From Mercurialis annua (lineage: Eukaryota > Streptophyta > Magnoliopsida > Malpighiales > Euphorbiaceae): 64,000 bases of DNA. Location of the stretch: assembly GCF_937616625.2 (NCBI RefSeq), contig NC_065571.1:11348501-11412500 (forward strand), given 5' to 3'. How positions within the stretch are numbered: position 1 is the stretch's first letter; every line of letters begins with the position of its first letter. The notes under the pieces were generated by a model. That model was not told the origin of the DNA, did no database searches, and was given only the letters and a program-made list of their open reading frames with translations. Made by a program: the position numbers and the translations under genes. Positions 35,699 to 47,013 of the stretch are shown in pieces.

Positions 35699-36508
35699 TC
35701 AAATAAAGCTATAACCTTTACTCTTAGCAAAAGCGGCCTCTGCAGCAGCGACATCATCAGCAACAACAACCTCCTCCTCCTCAACAGGAACATTAATAAC
35801 AGCTTCAGCATCCTTAGCATCACTATTATTATTATCATCGGGATAGCGAACAACGACAACAGGACAAACACAGTGATGAACACAGTAATCACTAACACTG
35901 CCTAATTTCCCATCACTTCCTCTTTTAACAGCACCAAAGCCTCTACTCCCCATAATAACAGCACTTAACCCTAATCTCTCAACTTCCAAACACAGCCTCT
36001 CCTTCATGTCATGATCCTTCACTATGTGTATTTTATACGGTATATTCGCTTCCTTCAACGGCTTCGCAATATCCGCCACTTTCGTGGCGGTAAAAGTCTC
36101 AAAATCTTCCTCAATCTGCTGCTGTCGTTTCGACGAAGACGAGTCGTCTTCGTCAAGGGAATTGATGTCGTTGGTAGTGTTGTCTTTGTGTGTAGGAGTG
36201 GAGGAGGCGGAAATGGGAAGTAGGCCCCAGTCAGCGCCGAAAAGGACGGAAGTAGGGCTGACGTGGAGGAGAATAACAGCGTCGCCGGGACGGATGTAGT
36301 GATGGACGGCCCAGCGGACGGCGTAAGCGCTTTCGTCGGAGAGGTCAACAGCGACGCCGAGCTTGCGGCGAGCGCCGGCGGTGGGGGTGGGAGTGGAGGA
36401 GGGGTGGTGGTGGTGGTGAGAGTGGCGGGGGGAGGAGGGGTGGTGGATCTTGATTGTTGGGAGGAGAGGGTGGTCTGGATCGATAGGGTTTTGTTGATCT
36501 GGATTCAT
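35699..36508 (-). CDS. Universal stress protein, PHOS32/34-like
   Basis: A single-exon frame of 269 aa. The N-terminus (residues 1-45) is Pro/His-rich with a PTIKIHHPSSPRHS segment; the Ser-Pro at 26-27 resembles the MAP-kinase site known in Arabidopsis PHOS32. The USP domain runs about 46-222: RRKLGVAVDLSDESAYAV, an Asn/Ser-rich insert at 100-130, KIHIVKDHDMKERLCLEVER, then GSRGFGAVKRG (187-197) and LGSVSDYCVHHCVCPVVVVR (202-221), the nucleotide-binding end of the fold. The C-terminal tail is acidic and Ala-rich. The family binds ATP and is linked to stress and elicitor signalling. The frame is complete; upstream sequence to about 36600 should be promoter/leader. Confidence 0.93.
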   Translation of the reverse strand: MNPDQQNPIDPDHPLLPTIKIHHPSSPRHSHHHHHPSSTPTPTAGARRKLGVAVDLSDESAYAVRWAVHHYIRPGDAVILLHVSPTSVLFGADWGLLPISASSTPTHKDNTTNDINSLDEDDSSSSKRQQQIEEDFETFTATKVADIAKPLKEANIPYKIHIVKDHDMKERLCLEVERLGLSAVIMGSRGFGAVKRGSDGKLGSVSDYCVHHCVCPVVVVRYPDDNNNSDAKDAEAVINVPVEEEEVVVADDVAAAEAAFAKSKGYSFI

Positions 36509-36599
36509 TTTGTTGGATTTGGAATTGGAGAGTTTGATGGAAGGGTTTAGAGAATATTAGAGGGAAATGGAAGAGATGGGGGAAATGGGAAATGTCTTT

Positions 36600-37529
36600 T
36601 CCGGGAAAGTGAGAGAGTGTGACAAGGAAGGAAGAATTTTATTCATTTATTTATGAAAGATACTAACTTTTTTTTTCTCGTTGGCAAAACTTCACCAGAA
36701 GTGTGAGATACTAACTATATACAAATGAATGATTTCTCATCAACAATGAGCCAATCGATCAAAAATTTAATGATGATACAGTCATCTATTAGAATTTTTG
36801 GCTACCAAAAAAGCCATCCAAATATACTTATAGTGTATAAATTTAAAATTTCTAAAAACCGAAAAATTAGGCTAAATTTCACTTCATCAAAAAAAAAGTT
36901 TAATTTTTATGATAATTCAGTGACTTTCTTTAAAGATTAAATGAAAATGTATATGATAATAATTATACCTAAAATTTCGGTTTCTTTGCCACAATTAAAA
37001 AATGTCAAGTATTGTTATTGGATGAATTATTAAAATTCATCCAACAATAGAATAGATAGAATAGATTAAATAAAGTTATCATAGAAGAAGCCATTAAATG
37101 TATATACGTATATATTTCTAATACTGCCACATATTAAAATAGATCAAATAATCTGAAAAAATAAAGTAACTATAGAAAAGCTATTAAATACATATTATCG
37201 TCAAAATTAATAAGAGAAACGTATAAATAAACAGTTTACACAAAGAGATAATTATTTTAGGAGATGTATGACCTTGCATTCACCCAATTAACGTATTATA
37301 TATGGATTAGTCTACACAAATACACTTTAGATACACTTTAAATGTATTTCACTGAGTAAATTAGTATTCCATAAACATCAAATTAGAAATAATTGATGAA
37401 ATATGTTATGCATATATATATCTTGTTTTTAATTTTTATTATGTCATTCATTGTAATAATTAAACAAGAAAAACTAAAGCAGATAAAATATTAGTTTAAA
37501 GCTCTGTTAATTGTATCTCTGTTTAATAT
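36600..37529. other. AT-rich intergenic DNA upstream of the stress protein gene
   Basis: Promoter side of the minus-strand universal stress protein gene, then AT-rich sequence. No gene or clear repeat recognised. Confidence 0.4.
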
Positions 37530-37531
37530 TA

Positions 37532-37790
37532 CTCCCTCCGTCCTATTTTAGAAGTCCCATTTGACTTTACACACAGATTAAGAAAACATTAATTATTCTT
37601 GTCTTTTCATGTTTTTTCATGTTTGCCCCTATTAATGATAGTGGAATTTTCCATAGAACTCTTTTAAGATAACTAAAATAAGGGTAAAATAGGGTATTCA
37701 ATGGAAAAGTACTCTAAAAATAGTAATGAGACTTTTTAAATGGGACATCCCAAAATAGAATATGAGACTTCTTAAACGGGACGGAGGGAG
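37532..37790. mobile_element. Stowaway-type MITE (Tc1/mariner)
   Basis: 259 bp with terminal inverted repeats CTCCCTCCGTCC and its complement GGACGGAGGGAG, flanked by TA on both sides (37530-37531, 37791-37792). The CTCCCTCCGT end is the hallmark of plant Stowaway elements. Non-coding; moved by a mariner-like transposase in trans. Confidence 0.93.
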
Positions 37791-37792
37791 TA

Positions 37793-38851
37793 CAAACTTT
37801 GTTAAAATCATTATTCTATGAGGGATTGAAGTATGGGAACTTGGGTTTTAAGAAAATTTAAAAGTTGTTTTTCTCATTTGCCTTAGATTTTACTATTTCC
37901 TAATTCAGTTACTTGTGTTTTCCTCTAATTTGCATTTTAATTGAATCTAACATTTTCCTTCTTCAAATGCTAGCTAACTCATTTAAATTTTGATCTCTGC
38001 AATGCACTATCTCTATTAGATAATATGGAATTGTTGAAGTGGATTCGGTCGTGCTCTTCAGATCCTTCAACGGTTAAAGTAGACAATTTTGGTGGTAGAG
38101 TCTATGCTGTAACTTTGAAAGGTTGATAATGTAAATCTACTTGGGTGTCAAACAATTGTGTTTATTTTTTAAATTAGTCCCGTTATGGCTCGTTTCTTGC
38201 CCTTTTTCGTTTAGAAAAAAATTTAAATAATGTCGTTTTTTATAGCATAATGCATAATTATCACATGATTGCAACTGAAAAAGCATTTTCTTAACCAATT
38301 TCAGTAAATTGCCACATGTTTTTTTATTTTGTTTCAGTCTGCCTTTCTGGTTAATCAAGGTGAAGATGAACACCACGATTTTATGTCTTAATTAAGTTTT
38401 AGATGAACATGTTTGACCAAATAAAATAGAGATCAACATTTTGACTGAAATTGCTTTTTAGTTAAAAAGTACACCTTCATCACTTTAATTTGTGTGTTTT
38501 AGTTCCCTGTTGCATATAGAAATCTACAAATTTATACTATAAAGGTATTTGCAGATATTTCTAAAAAAAACTCCATATTTCATTTCTAGCTGAAGTTTCC
38601 TAAATCCAGAAATTATTCACAATCGAGTATAGAAAGTACAGTTCACAATCCATAAATTACTAACATTCAGACCATATATTGCTAACACTCAAACCATCAT
38701 AACCAGAAGACTAACAATATCAGACAACTAAAACAACATATATATTGAATTGGAAATAGGAGTTACACTACAGATTTGAGAAAGTGAAATTAGAAAACAA
38801 GACATAACAAAATTCTAAACTGAAATGACTCAATTACATACTTTAAGTAAA
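37793..38851. other. AT-rich intergenic DNA
   Basis: No gene recognised. A phrase around 38045-38105 (TCGGTCGTGCTCTTCAGATCCTTC) resembles one at 40045-40100 in the same orientation, so the two may bracket an old insertion that includes the DUF4283 pseudogene. Confidence 0.35.
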
Positions 38852-39850
38852 TTACTTTTCAGATGATTTCTTCTTAGTAACTGGACCAAGATTCACCATT
38901 GATTCCATCGGCATGGAAGGCACTGAAGTAGTTTGAGGATCCGTGCGTTCTCGCTTACCACTTGCATCAACAAAATTAACATTAGCCTCCACAATTTGAT
39001 TTGAAATTGGATTCTGATGCTTTAGGTGGCACATTAGTTGCCATCGGTGTTCTAACAATCATTGGCAATCTTCTTGTCGTAGGCGCAAGAATTTGTGTAT
39101 TACTAAGTTCATAATTTTTAACTCCAATTTCAGTTGCACGGATATCGTCACTCCATTTATTTGGCACAACTGTTTTTGTTTTCATATCTAAAAAATATTG
39201 ATGGCATCCAATTGGTTCGTGCCCAATAAAACCGTATAGTAACAACAGAAAATATAGAGACTCTCATAATGAGAATCAATCTGAAAGAGAAATTCAGTAC
39301 CTTTGTGCAAAGTTATTCCTAGGGCCAGGGGCTGAAAAATATCCAAATTAACTCTCACCTTGGCAACTTTCGTATCCCGTATGTTGTAGATTTTCACAGG
39401 TTAGTACTTCGCCTATCGACCTTCCAATCTTAGTTCCTAAATGTGTACTCACCAACGGATTTGGAATACCTGTAATTGAATCCAAAAGGGAGCAAATTGG
39501 AAATATGCTGGTTTGTAGATGTATCCCATATCCCATGGACGGAGTAGCACTAATAATATTTTATATTGCCATGGGGCTCCGTTTAATATCTTGAACATTT
39601 CGAACTCGTCATTGAAGAAGATATGTAGAAGACCATTAGAGCATTATTTGACAGAGAAGCCAACACCCCATGCTGCTTGCATTGCAGATTGAAAAATATG
39701 TTTTTTGATGTGTTTGTCTGTTACAACTTTACAGAGTAACGAGAATTGGTTCACATTAGTGGTTATAATTAAGTCGTCATCTTCTAATTCTAGAATTGCA
39801 GCAGAGTGTGTATTGGTGAACGGTTGTGGTGAAGAAGAAGAACTTGCCAT
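38852..39850 (-). pseudogene. Broken DUF4283 / CCHC zinc-knuckle protein (LINE ORF1-like)
   Basis: From ATG 39850 the protein starts MASSSSSPQPFTNTHSAAIL and runs into a DUF4283-like segment (ITTNVNQFSLLCKVVTDKHI). Later pieces in other frames read FWIQ-like, then RVNLDIFQPLALGITL, and a knuckle GFIGHEPIGCHQYF, the order of the zf-CCHC_4 type found in LINE ORF1-like plant proteins. At least two frame changes and stops break it. The tail (to 38852) is basic and Pro/Ser-rich. No reverse transcriptase follows. Confidence 0.65.
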
Positions 39851-39904
39851 GGTTAAAGAGTTGAAAGAAAAAAAATTACCATTGCCAAAGTATATAATCT
39901 TCAT

Positions 39905-40363
39905 CCTTTTATAGGATAAGTGCCAATAAAATGATACTAGATCACGCCAATTTATATAAAGCAGTTATCAAAAAACACGATTTAAAATCACTAATCCATG
40001 TTTCTGAATTTCTCGGCCGACTGTTGTCTACTACTAGATTTGAACTCGATCGTGCTCATCGAATCCTTCGACTAAATTAGACAACTGGTGTGTCTGTAAC
40101 TTCCCTTGGACATTATCGGTACGCCGACAAAAGACATTTGGCGGCAGTTCCATTGGCGGTTTCTTATGGAAGCAGTTTCATCAGTGGTTTCTTATGTTAG
40201 CATAAGGTTAATTAGAAAATAAAAACTATGTTAATTTTATTAAAATAAATAATTAAAAAATAAAAACTATGTTAATTTTATTAATTAAAAATATATCTCA
40301 TACAGTTAATATTTGTGCAAAATAGATAATCTTTTATTTTTTTATAAATTTGACTTTTTTAGG
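39905..40363. other. AT-rich intergenic DNA
   Basis: No gene recognised. Includes short local repeats near 40140-40200 (GGCGG/TTTCTTATG phrases) and AT-rich duplications near 40200-40290. Confidence 0.35.
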
Positions 40364-40629
40364 ATAAATGATGGATAACGAATCCTATCATAACTATCGT
40401 GAAGCCGAGTCACACTAGATAAACCCTCGTGGAGAACACTGAATCCTAAAGAGATAGATTCGGCTGAATCCTAAAAAGATAGATCCGGCCGAATCCCGAA
40501 GAAAACTTCAACAGGAAAAGAAGAGATAGGTCCGAAGAAAACCCAAAGAAGACAAAAAGAAATAGGTCCGTCCGAATTCTGAAGAAAACCCCAAGAAGAA
40601 AAGAATGAAGAATGGAGTAGAAGTCAAAT

Positions 40630-40768
40630 GGCCCATCATCAAGTATAGACTTTTGTCATATCCGATGGTGCCAATCGCCCGACGTCAAGTATAGACTTTT
40701 TGTCATACCCGACGGTGTCAATCGCCCATTGTCAAGTATAGACGTTTGTCATACCCAATGGTGCGAAC
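40630..40768 (+). repeat. 46-47-bp tandem array, three units
   Basis: TCAAGTATAGAC starts at 40639, 40685 and 40732, each followed by TTTGTCATA(C/T)CCGA or similar and a CAATCGCCC joint. It lies inside the small LTR element just after its 5' remnant. Confidence 0.8.
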
Positions 40769-40835
40769 TATCTTTAATTCATACAACGCAGCAAAGCAGA
40801 AAAGAATCGGAATAAATAAAGGCAAAACGCCAAAA

Positions 40836-40992
40836 AACCAGAGTATAGATTTACTCTAAAATAAAGGCGAAACGCCCAAAAAACCAGAGTATATATTTAC
40901 TCTAAAATAAAGGCGAAACACCCAAAAATCAGAGTGTAGATTTACTCTAAAAATAAAAGCAAAACGCCTAAAATAGAGTTTAGATTAACTCT
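40836..40992 (+). repeat. 44-46-bp tandem array, four hairpin units with covariation
   Basis: The core units are AGAGTATAGATTTACTCT (40840), AGAGTATATATTTACTCT (40886), AGAGTGTAGATTTACTCT (40931) and AGAGTTTAGATTAACTCT (40975). The six-base stem is kept in all: A-T, A-T, G-T wobble, then T-A. GGCGAAACGCC separates most units. Compensatory change points to a conserved RNA stem, though four units are few. Confidence 0.8.
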
Positions 40993-42483
40993 AAAGGCGA
41001 AATATTAAAGATCAAAATCAACTCGAAGCAAAATAAAGCGAAAGGCGAATCAACTAAATAAAGCAAAATAAAGCGAAAGACGAAACGCCAAGAAATAGAG
41101 GAATGCGAAAAAAAGAGAAACGCCGAAAAATAAGAGAAATGCGAAAGAAAGGCAAAACGCCAATCAAAAGGGATGCGAAAGATCTCAAAACAGAAGACCT
41201 AGTCTAAAATGATTCGGGTAAAAATAAGGCCAAGTGCCAAAATAAGGAGACTCGCTCAAATCAAAAGAAATAAAGCTACAGACCCAAATCAACGAATCAC
41301 AGGCAACTCGCCCGAATCAGAGGAACAAATCTTAAAAAGGAAGGCAGTCCGCCAGAAAAGAATTAAAATCAAGGAAAATCGACGAAATAAATTGAAGACA
41401 TGATCTCAAAAACGGGCATAAATACCCTTTGAGATCAATGTATTTGTGGAGGAGGTCAAAGAACTCATATCTTTCTATAGAAGAAAACAAAACTCTCAAA
41501 TGAAAATGAATTGCATAAAGAAAAACAAGAAGAGTCACTTCGAAGAAACAATTACTCATTAAAAGAGTAAACATCAACTGACATTCAAAGATAACACCAA
41601 GATAAAGGTTTCACCCCTAAAATGTTAGTTTCGCCAAATATAATGGCATCGCCTAAATAAAATAAAGCTGGAATAAAAGACTTCGATTGATGAAGATAAA
41701 GACAAGCACAAAGAACACAAGAATGTTGAAATATGAAAACCAAGAAAAGAAGAATGAAGACCAAGAATAAGGAGGAATAAACAAAAAACTTAAAATCACA
41801 ACCAACGAAGATCAAACATAGCAAATCAAAGGAAAATAAGGAGTAATGCGAAGAAGAATCGACCAAGTACTAAACAAAAAAGGTTCAAAACCCTGAAATA
41901 AAAAGAATAAAGGTTTCGCGCATAAAAGAAGGTTCTCCCAAGATGAGGGAACACCCAAAGATAAGGGTTCGCCCAGTAAAAGGGCTTCGCCTACTAATGA
42001 AGATTCATATAGTATAAAAGCTTCACCAAATGATGAAGAGTCGCCACATGAATTTTGCCTATAAAAACAATAAAAAGAATCCAATAAGTCTCGCCAAGAG
42101 AATGAGCTCGTCAAAGGGAATCGCCAAGGAGGATCTCGACAAAGAGAAAAAAGAATAAATAAACAAAAATTAGAAATTTCAAAAGCGCGATGGAACAAAT
42201 CGCAAAATTGATTGGAAATAAGAAGACAATTGAAGAAATTTCAAGAACAAAGAAATTCAAGACACTGAAAAACACAACAATGAAATCACTGAAGGGAAGA
42301 AAACAACAAACAGGAATTACCTACAGATAAAAGTTAAGCAATAAACAAGGAGCAACAAAAGAATAAAGTAAAAGATCAAAATTAAAATGAAGCGACTCGC
42401 CAAGAAAGATAAATCAAATAAGCTAAATTAAATAAGGCATAAATACCAAGACTTAGCTCACTTGCCGGGGGGGGGAAGGCTAA

Positions 42484-42976
42484 TGATGGATACCGAATCC
42501 TATCATAACTATCGTGAAGCCGAGTCGCACCAGATAAACCCTCGTGGAGAACACTGATTCCCAAGCGAGTCAAATGGATCAGGAATAATCTGTGCCGAAT
42601 CTATAGGAGTCGCCGAGACCCGAGAACAAGTTGATAAACGGGCAAATCCCCAGATAAACCGACATCCCGAAGACTCGGAGAAAGCGCGTCGCTCAGGGGA
42701 TCCACCCAACGATTTATAGATCTCTCCTATTTGGATGCAAACTCTAAAATAGGAAAATAAGCTTATTTAGAAAAATAATATTGAATAAAACATTCCCTTG
42801 ACTAGGGAATCTATTTCCTATTCAAGGTTAATCTCTACAAATTAGGAATCACTTTCCTATTTAAAGTCAACTAGGTATTTACTCCCTTAAGCCTAAACTG
42901 ACTTAAGCATCGGAAAGCTAATCGGACGATTCACTGTTTTGCAGAATTAACGCCGTCGAGATGCTGAAATCCATCA
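42484..42976 (+). repeat. 3' LTR of the small LTR element
   Basis: 493 bp, TGATGGATACC to ATCCATCA. CTGACTTAAGCATCGGA at 42898-42914 is identical to the U5-side motif of the second TAT element. Over the first 80 bp it differs from the 5' remnant at a few sites, so this insertion is older than the other LTR elements here. Confidence 0.9.
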
Positions 42977-42981
42977 ATAAA

Positions 42982-43904
42982 AAAATGATCCTAGTGTTTT
43001 TCGAGGCATAATAATGACCTCGATGGTGCCATCGAGGCGTAAAAAAAAACCCTTCCATTAGATATAGACCCCTTTTAATGATGAAATTATATTACAATGT
43101 TAAGTTAGGAATTATATTTTTCTCCTCGAAAATTATCAGGGTTATTTTTGTACCTCAATGGCAGCATAATAATGTTACGATACATATATAATAACAAAGT
43201 AAGATTATAATTATTTAAAATCGAAAGTAAAAATATAATTTTTTAAAAAACGTGAAGTATTTTTTTAAAAGTTTTCCATATTAAAATAAAAATAAAAATA
43301 TTTATTATTTTAGATAAATACGTAGACAGTCCTATTTTTAAATTTGATTTTGACATCTCAAGGATAAAGATTTGGCTAGGTTATGGCTATTTTATTTGGG
43401 ATATTTTATGGACTGTTTGACAATTGGGCTTAACTTGAGTTGGTATAGTAAGCCTTTATATGGAGCCACTGACATATTTTGATAGGGTTGCCACTTTTAG
43501 CTAGGGGTGGTTAAATCATTTAATCAGTTATGATTAATTCTCTTTAAAAGATTTAGTTAATCAAAGTAATCGAATATTTGAATCATCATTTTTTAATCAT
43601 GATTCTTTTATATGTTTATAGATTTAATAAATCAATTAGGATAACCACTAAGGAGATTTAATTAACCAACTAATTCATATTCAAATATTTTCTACAATTT
43701 TAGTTGTTTTTAATTCGATTAAAATGAATAAGTCAATCCGGTTAACAAGATAAAATAATTTAACTTACTTAATTTTTATTAAATTGAATATTGTTTAGTT
43801 AAACCAACTGTTTGTCTATACCTACTCTAGTACAGTTTATATTATGTAAGTCTATTTTTTTAAATTTGTTATTATAATTGTTTAAGCTTTGATGAACATA
43901 TCAG
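42982..43904. other. AT-rich intergenic DNA before the tRNA gene
   Basis: No gene recognised. A perfect 9-bp inverted repeat with a 2-nt loop (CCTCGATGG/CCATCGAGG) is at 43018-43037. About 43500-43830 is a TTAATC/GATTAA-rich degenerate repeat that looks like an old MITE. Confidence 0.4.
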
Positions 43905-43986
43905 GTGGACGTGCCGGAGTGGTTATCGGGCATGACTAGAAATCATGTGGGCTTTGCCCGCGCAGGTTCGAATCCTGCCGTCCACG
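43905..43986 (+). tRNA. tRNA-Ser (anticodon AGA)
   Basis: 82 nt with a GTGGACG/CGTCCAC acceptor stem and discriminator G. The anticodon AGA is at 43938-43940 in the loop CTAGAAA. A long variable arm (GTGGGCTTTGCCCGC) marks a class II tRNA-Ser. The B box GGTTCGAATCC is at 43965-43975. A T5 run at 43988-43992 is the RNA polymerase III terminator. No intron. It decodes UCU (and UCC after A34 to inosine) serine codons. Confidence 0.97.
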
Positions 43987-43992
43987 CTTTTT

Positions 43993-46710
43993 ATTGCTTT
44001 TTGGTTCCCGTTGCTATAAATTAAAACAATCAAGTCCCTCAGAATCAGAAAATTAGAAACTAAACCTTGAAGTTGGTCTGCAGTCTGCTACTTTACCCAT
44101 TACTTCAACTATAACCCTTTTCATTTTATAACAAATCTATCATTTATTGTAGCAAAAGTTTTTTTTATTTAATAACTCACTTTTGTTCTTGAACTATATA
44201 AAGATTGTGTTGATTTTAAAGAAACATAAGTAATTATCATTGAGAATCAGGCCAGTGATATCACTAGTCTAAGTGTGAACTGAAGTGATAATTATATACA
44301 ATACACCCTCTAATAATTAATACTTAATAAATTAATAATTTTAATAATTAATGAAAAAATTAGGGAACGAATTTCAATATTACGTCTTATAAAGTATTCA
44401 ATAAATTAATAATTTTAATAATTAATAAATTATTAACCCACCATATATATTAATTATTAGAGGACCGACTATAATTTTGCCTAGATAGATTAATGATCCT
44501 CACATTTATAAATTTGTGCTATTTAATTGTAGTCAAATCAAACCACTATTTTAAAAAATATAATTATTAAGAATTTGAGGTAGAGAACATTTATAAGTTT
44601 TTTTTTCTCAAAGTGGGAACATTTATATAATTAATTTATTTTTAAATTTTTCTAAAGGTAGTTTTTTTATTAAAAAATGAGGTAGGGTCCAGATATTGTC
44701 TGACCCTATTTTGACTTCGTCGTTGATCGTAGCATTATTAATTTATCAAGTCTCAATATTGTTCATTAACTAAGTTAAAATTATATTTCCTCCGTCTCAT
44801 AAAAATAGAAAAAATAGTGTTTTTTCAAAAATTAAAAAATTCATTAATTATAATTAATATATTAAAATATTGTTATAATATTCTTTAAAGTTTTTAAGTG
44901 TGAATTATTATGCAACTACTATATTTAATGTTCATACATTAAAATTAAGCTTAATACATTACGAAAATAATTTAATAAATGTGGTTACTTTTATATTTTT
45001 ATGAGATAAAAATATGCTTATTTTTTTTATCTTTATGGGTCAGAAATTTTATTTTTTTTCCTTTAATTTGTTATTATTGTAATAAAAAAAAAGTTAGTCT
45101 TGCAACATGGTTCAATGAAGCAGAACTCAACAGAAAGAAAGCACAAATTAAGAAAAATGGAAATGGTGTAAACTTAACAAAACTCAAAAGAGTAAAAACA
45201 TAAGACTAAAAAGGGAAAAACATTCACCAAAAGTTATAATAAGTAAGACAAAGATTGATAACAGTGACCAACAAATCAAAAACAAAATAAAAGCTTGAAA
45301 AGAACCCTTACTCCACTTACACTGCAACTAACACACACTACCAGTCTCCCCCTCTCTCTCCATCTCTTTGCATATATAATTACTTATTGTTTTTGCAGAC
45401 ACATTTTGTACTGTGATCATGGGCTGTAGCCACCATGAGGGAAGTACCAAAACCGAACCGAATCGAAAAAATTGAAGTAAAATGAAAAAAAATTCAATTT
45501 GGTCTAGTTCGATTAGAATTGAGCATTCGGCCGGTTCGGTTAATCGGACCAAAATCCATCAAAACGGACCAAATACAAAAGATAACATTTCAAAGTCGAA
45601 CAAAATAGGTCGTAATTCGATAGGTTTAATTAAGACAGAAAAAGATACAATTTTTTTTTTCAAAAAAATTGGTTTGTTCGATTGGTTTAGTTTAATCTAA
45701 GTCTCAAACCGAACTAAAAACGAAAAACACAGATCAACATTGAACTGAATAAACAAAAATTCGTATGTTGAGTTGGTTAATTTGGTCGGTCGGTATTTTT
45801 GCTCACCCCAAAGGTTAATATTATAAAAATGATAGTTTTCAATAGTATACACTCATCAGTCTGAAATACAAATAGCAACCGTGGACCATATACAACATTT
45901 GATCATACAATCTTAAGACAATAAGTTAGTCACTCATTTCAATTTATATATTTCACATTCTATCCATATATTTTAAATGTGAAGTTCGCACTTATTATTC
46001 TATAACTCTCAATTTTTAACATTAGTCAATTTTTTAGAATAAATCGAACTGAAATGGAAAATCAACTAGTTCAATCAATTTAGTTTTGATTTGAATATTT
46101 TAACATTATTTTAAATAATGAATTAAGTTCGGGTAGATCCAAATCGAGTGCATACACTGCTAGCCAGAGGCCTCTATGGCTGGCTGCTTTATATCTATCT
46201 GTACAATTCACCACTGATCACCAGCAGCCCTTTTACTGACCATTCATAAACCCTAGCCAGGGTGTCTGTTAATAGTAGAGGGAAAAAAGAGAGAAAAATT
46301 GCAAAAAAAAATAACTTATTATGCAATATTCATTAAATTAGAGGCTATTTATGAAGTTTTGATCCATCATTTTCACAAAATAAAAAAAGTAAATCTGAAA
46401 AGGGTCATTGGTTGAAACCTATAAATAGTAATGAGAGATGCTGTTGTTGAGTTTGAGCTAACCTACTTCTATAACAGAAATACCCTCCTCTTCTCCGGCC
46501 CAGATCCCGAGACATATAAAAGTCAGATTCAGTTGCTATTTGCTAGGGTTTTTAAGCTTTTCTGAACAACATTGATTTTGTATTTTTTTAATATTGGGAT
46601 CTTCACACATTTATCAAAAATAAAATAAAAAATAGAGCAGTTTGGTGCGATTTTCATAAATCATAAAATAATATAATAAATATTAATTAGTCTTAAATTT
46701 ATTTAATAAA
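43993..46710. other. AT-rich intergenic DNA with degenerate repeats
   Basis: No gene recognised. 44785-44830 has one Stowaway-like end (TCCTCCGTCTCATAAAAATAG) without a clear partner. About 45445-45815 is a CGGTTCGGTT/AACCGAA-rich repeat ending in TTTTTGCTCACCCC, resembling an old non-autonomous DNA transposon. A promoter-like TATAAAA lies at 46515-46521 (plus), with a CTAGGGTTTTT element about 30 bp on, but no plus-strand gene follows. Confidence 0.4.
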
Positions 46711-47013
46711 TGTAATCTTTATGTTTTTTTTTTTTGAGATAAAAAGTTCTATTAATCAAAAGCTGATTGATCAGCCAATACATAGAATTTGATAATCGGA
46801 GGGACATGCCCCAACCAATTAGATAAACTAAAATAGTTATATGCTACCACATGAGATTTTCTATTAAAACAACATTTATGCATCTCAATTAAGTTAAAGT
46901 AGTCATGTGCTATCAAACTGATAATATTACAAAGCAAAGAGTTGTTGTTGAAGACATCCATTACAACCTTTAAAATAAAGGGAATTAGATTAGCTTCGCT
47001 CGCCATGATATTA

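Larger units (their letters stand above)
40369..42976 (+). mobile_element. Non-autonomous LTR element with most of its 5' LTR deleted
   Basis: The ends are TGATGGATAACG (40369) and ...ATCCATCA (42976), with the target duplication ATAAA at 40364-40368 and 42977-42981. A G-rich polypurine tract lies just before the 3' LTR. Only about the first 85 bp of the 5' LTR remain (40369-~40455); sequence then jumps into internal DNA, with no primer site. The interior is purine-rich and full of short repeats containing TCGCC/GGCGA; no gag or pol. The shared U5 motif with the second TAT element suggests a TAT-related family. Long frames on the minus strand (41585-42198) only translate the repeats. Confidence 0.88.

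Noticed and set aside
41585..42198. Two minus-strand frames in the small LTR element
   Set aside because: They reflect purine-rich short repeats; no domain, and periodic Gly-Glu-like pieces follow the TCGCC repeats.
43018..43037. Perfect 9-bp inverted repeat as a possible terminator or small RNA precursor
   Set aside because: Single, short, no T-run and no gene ending there.
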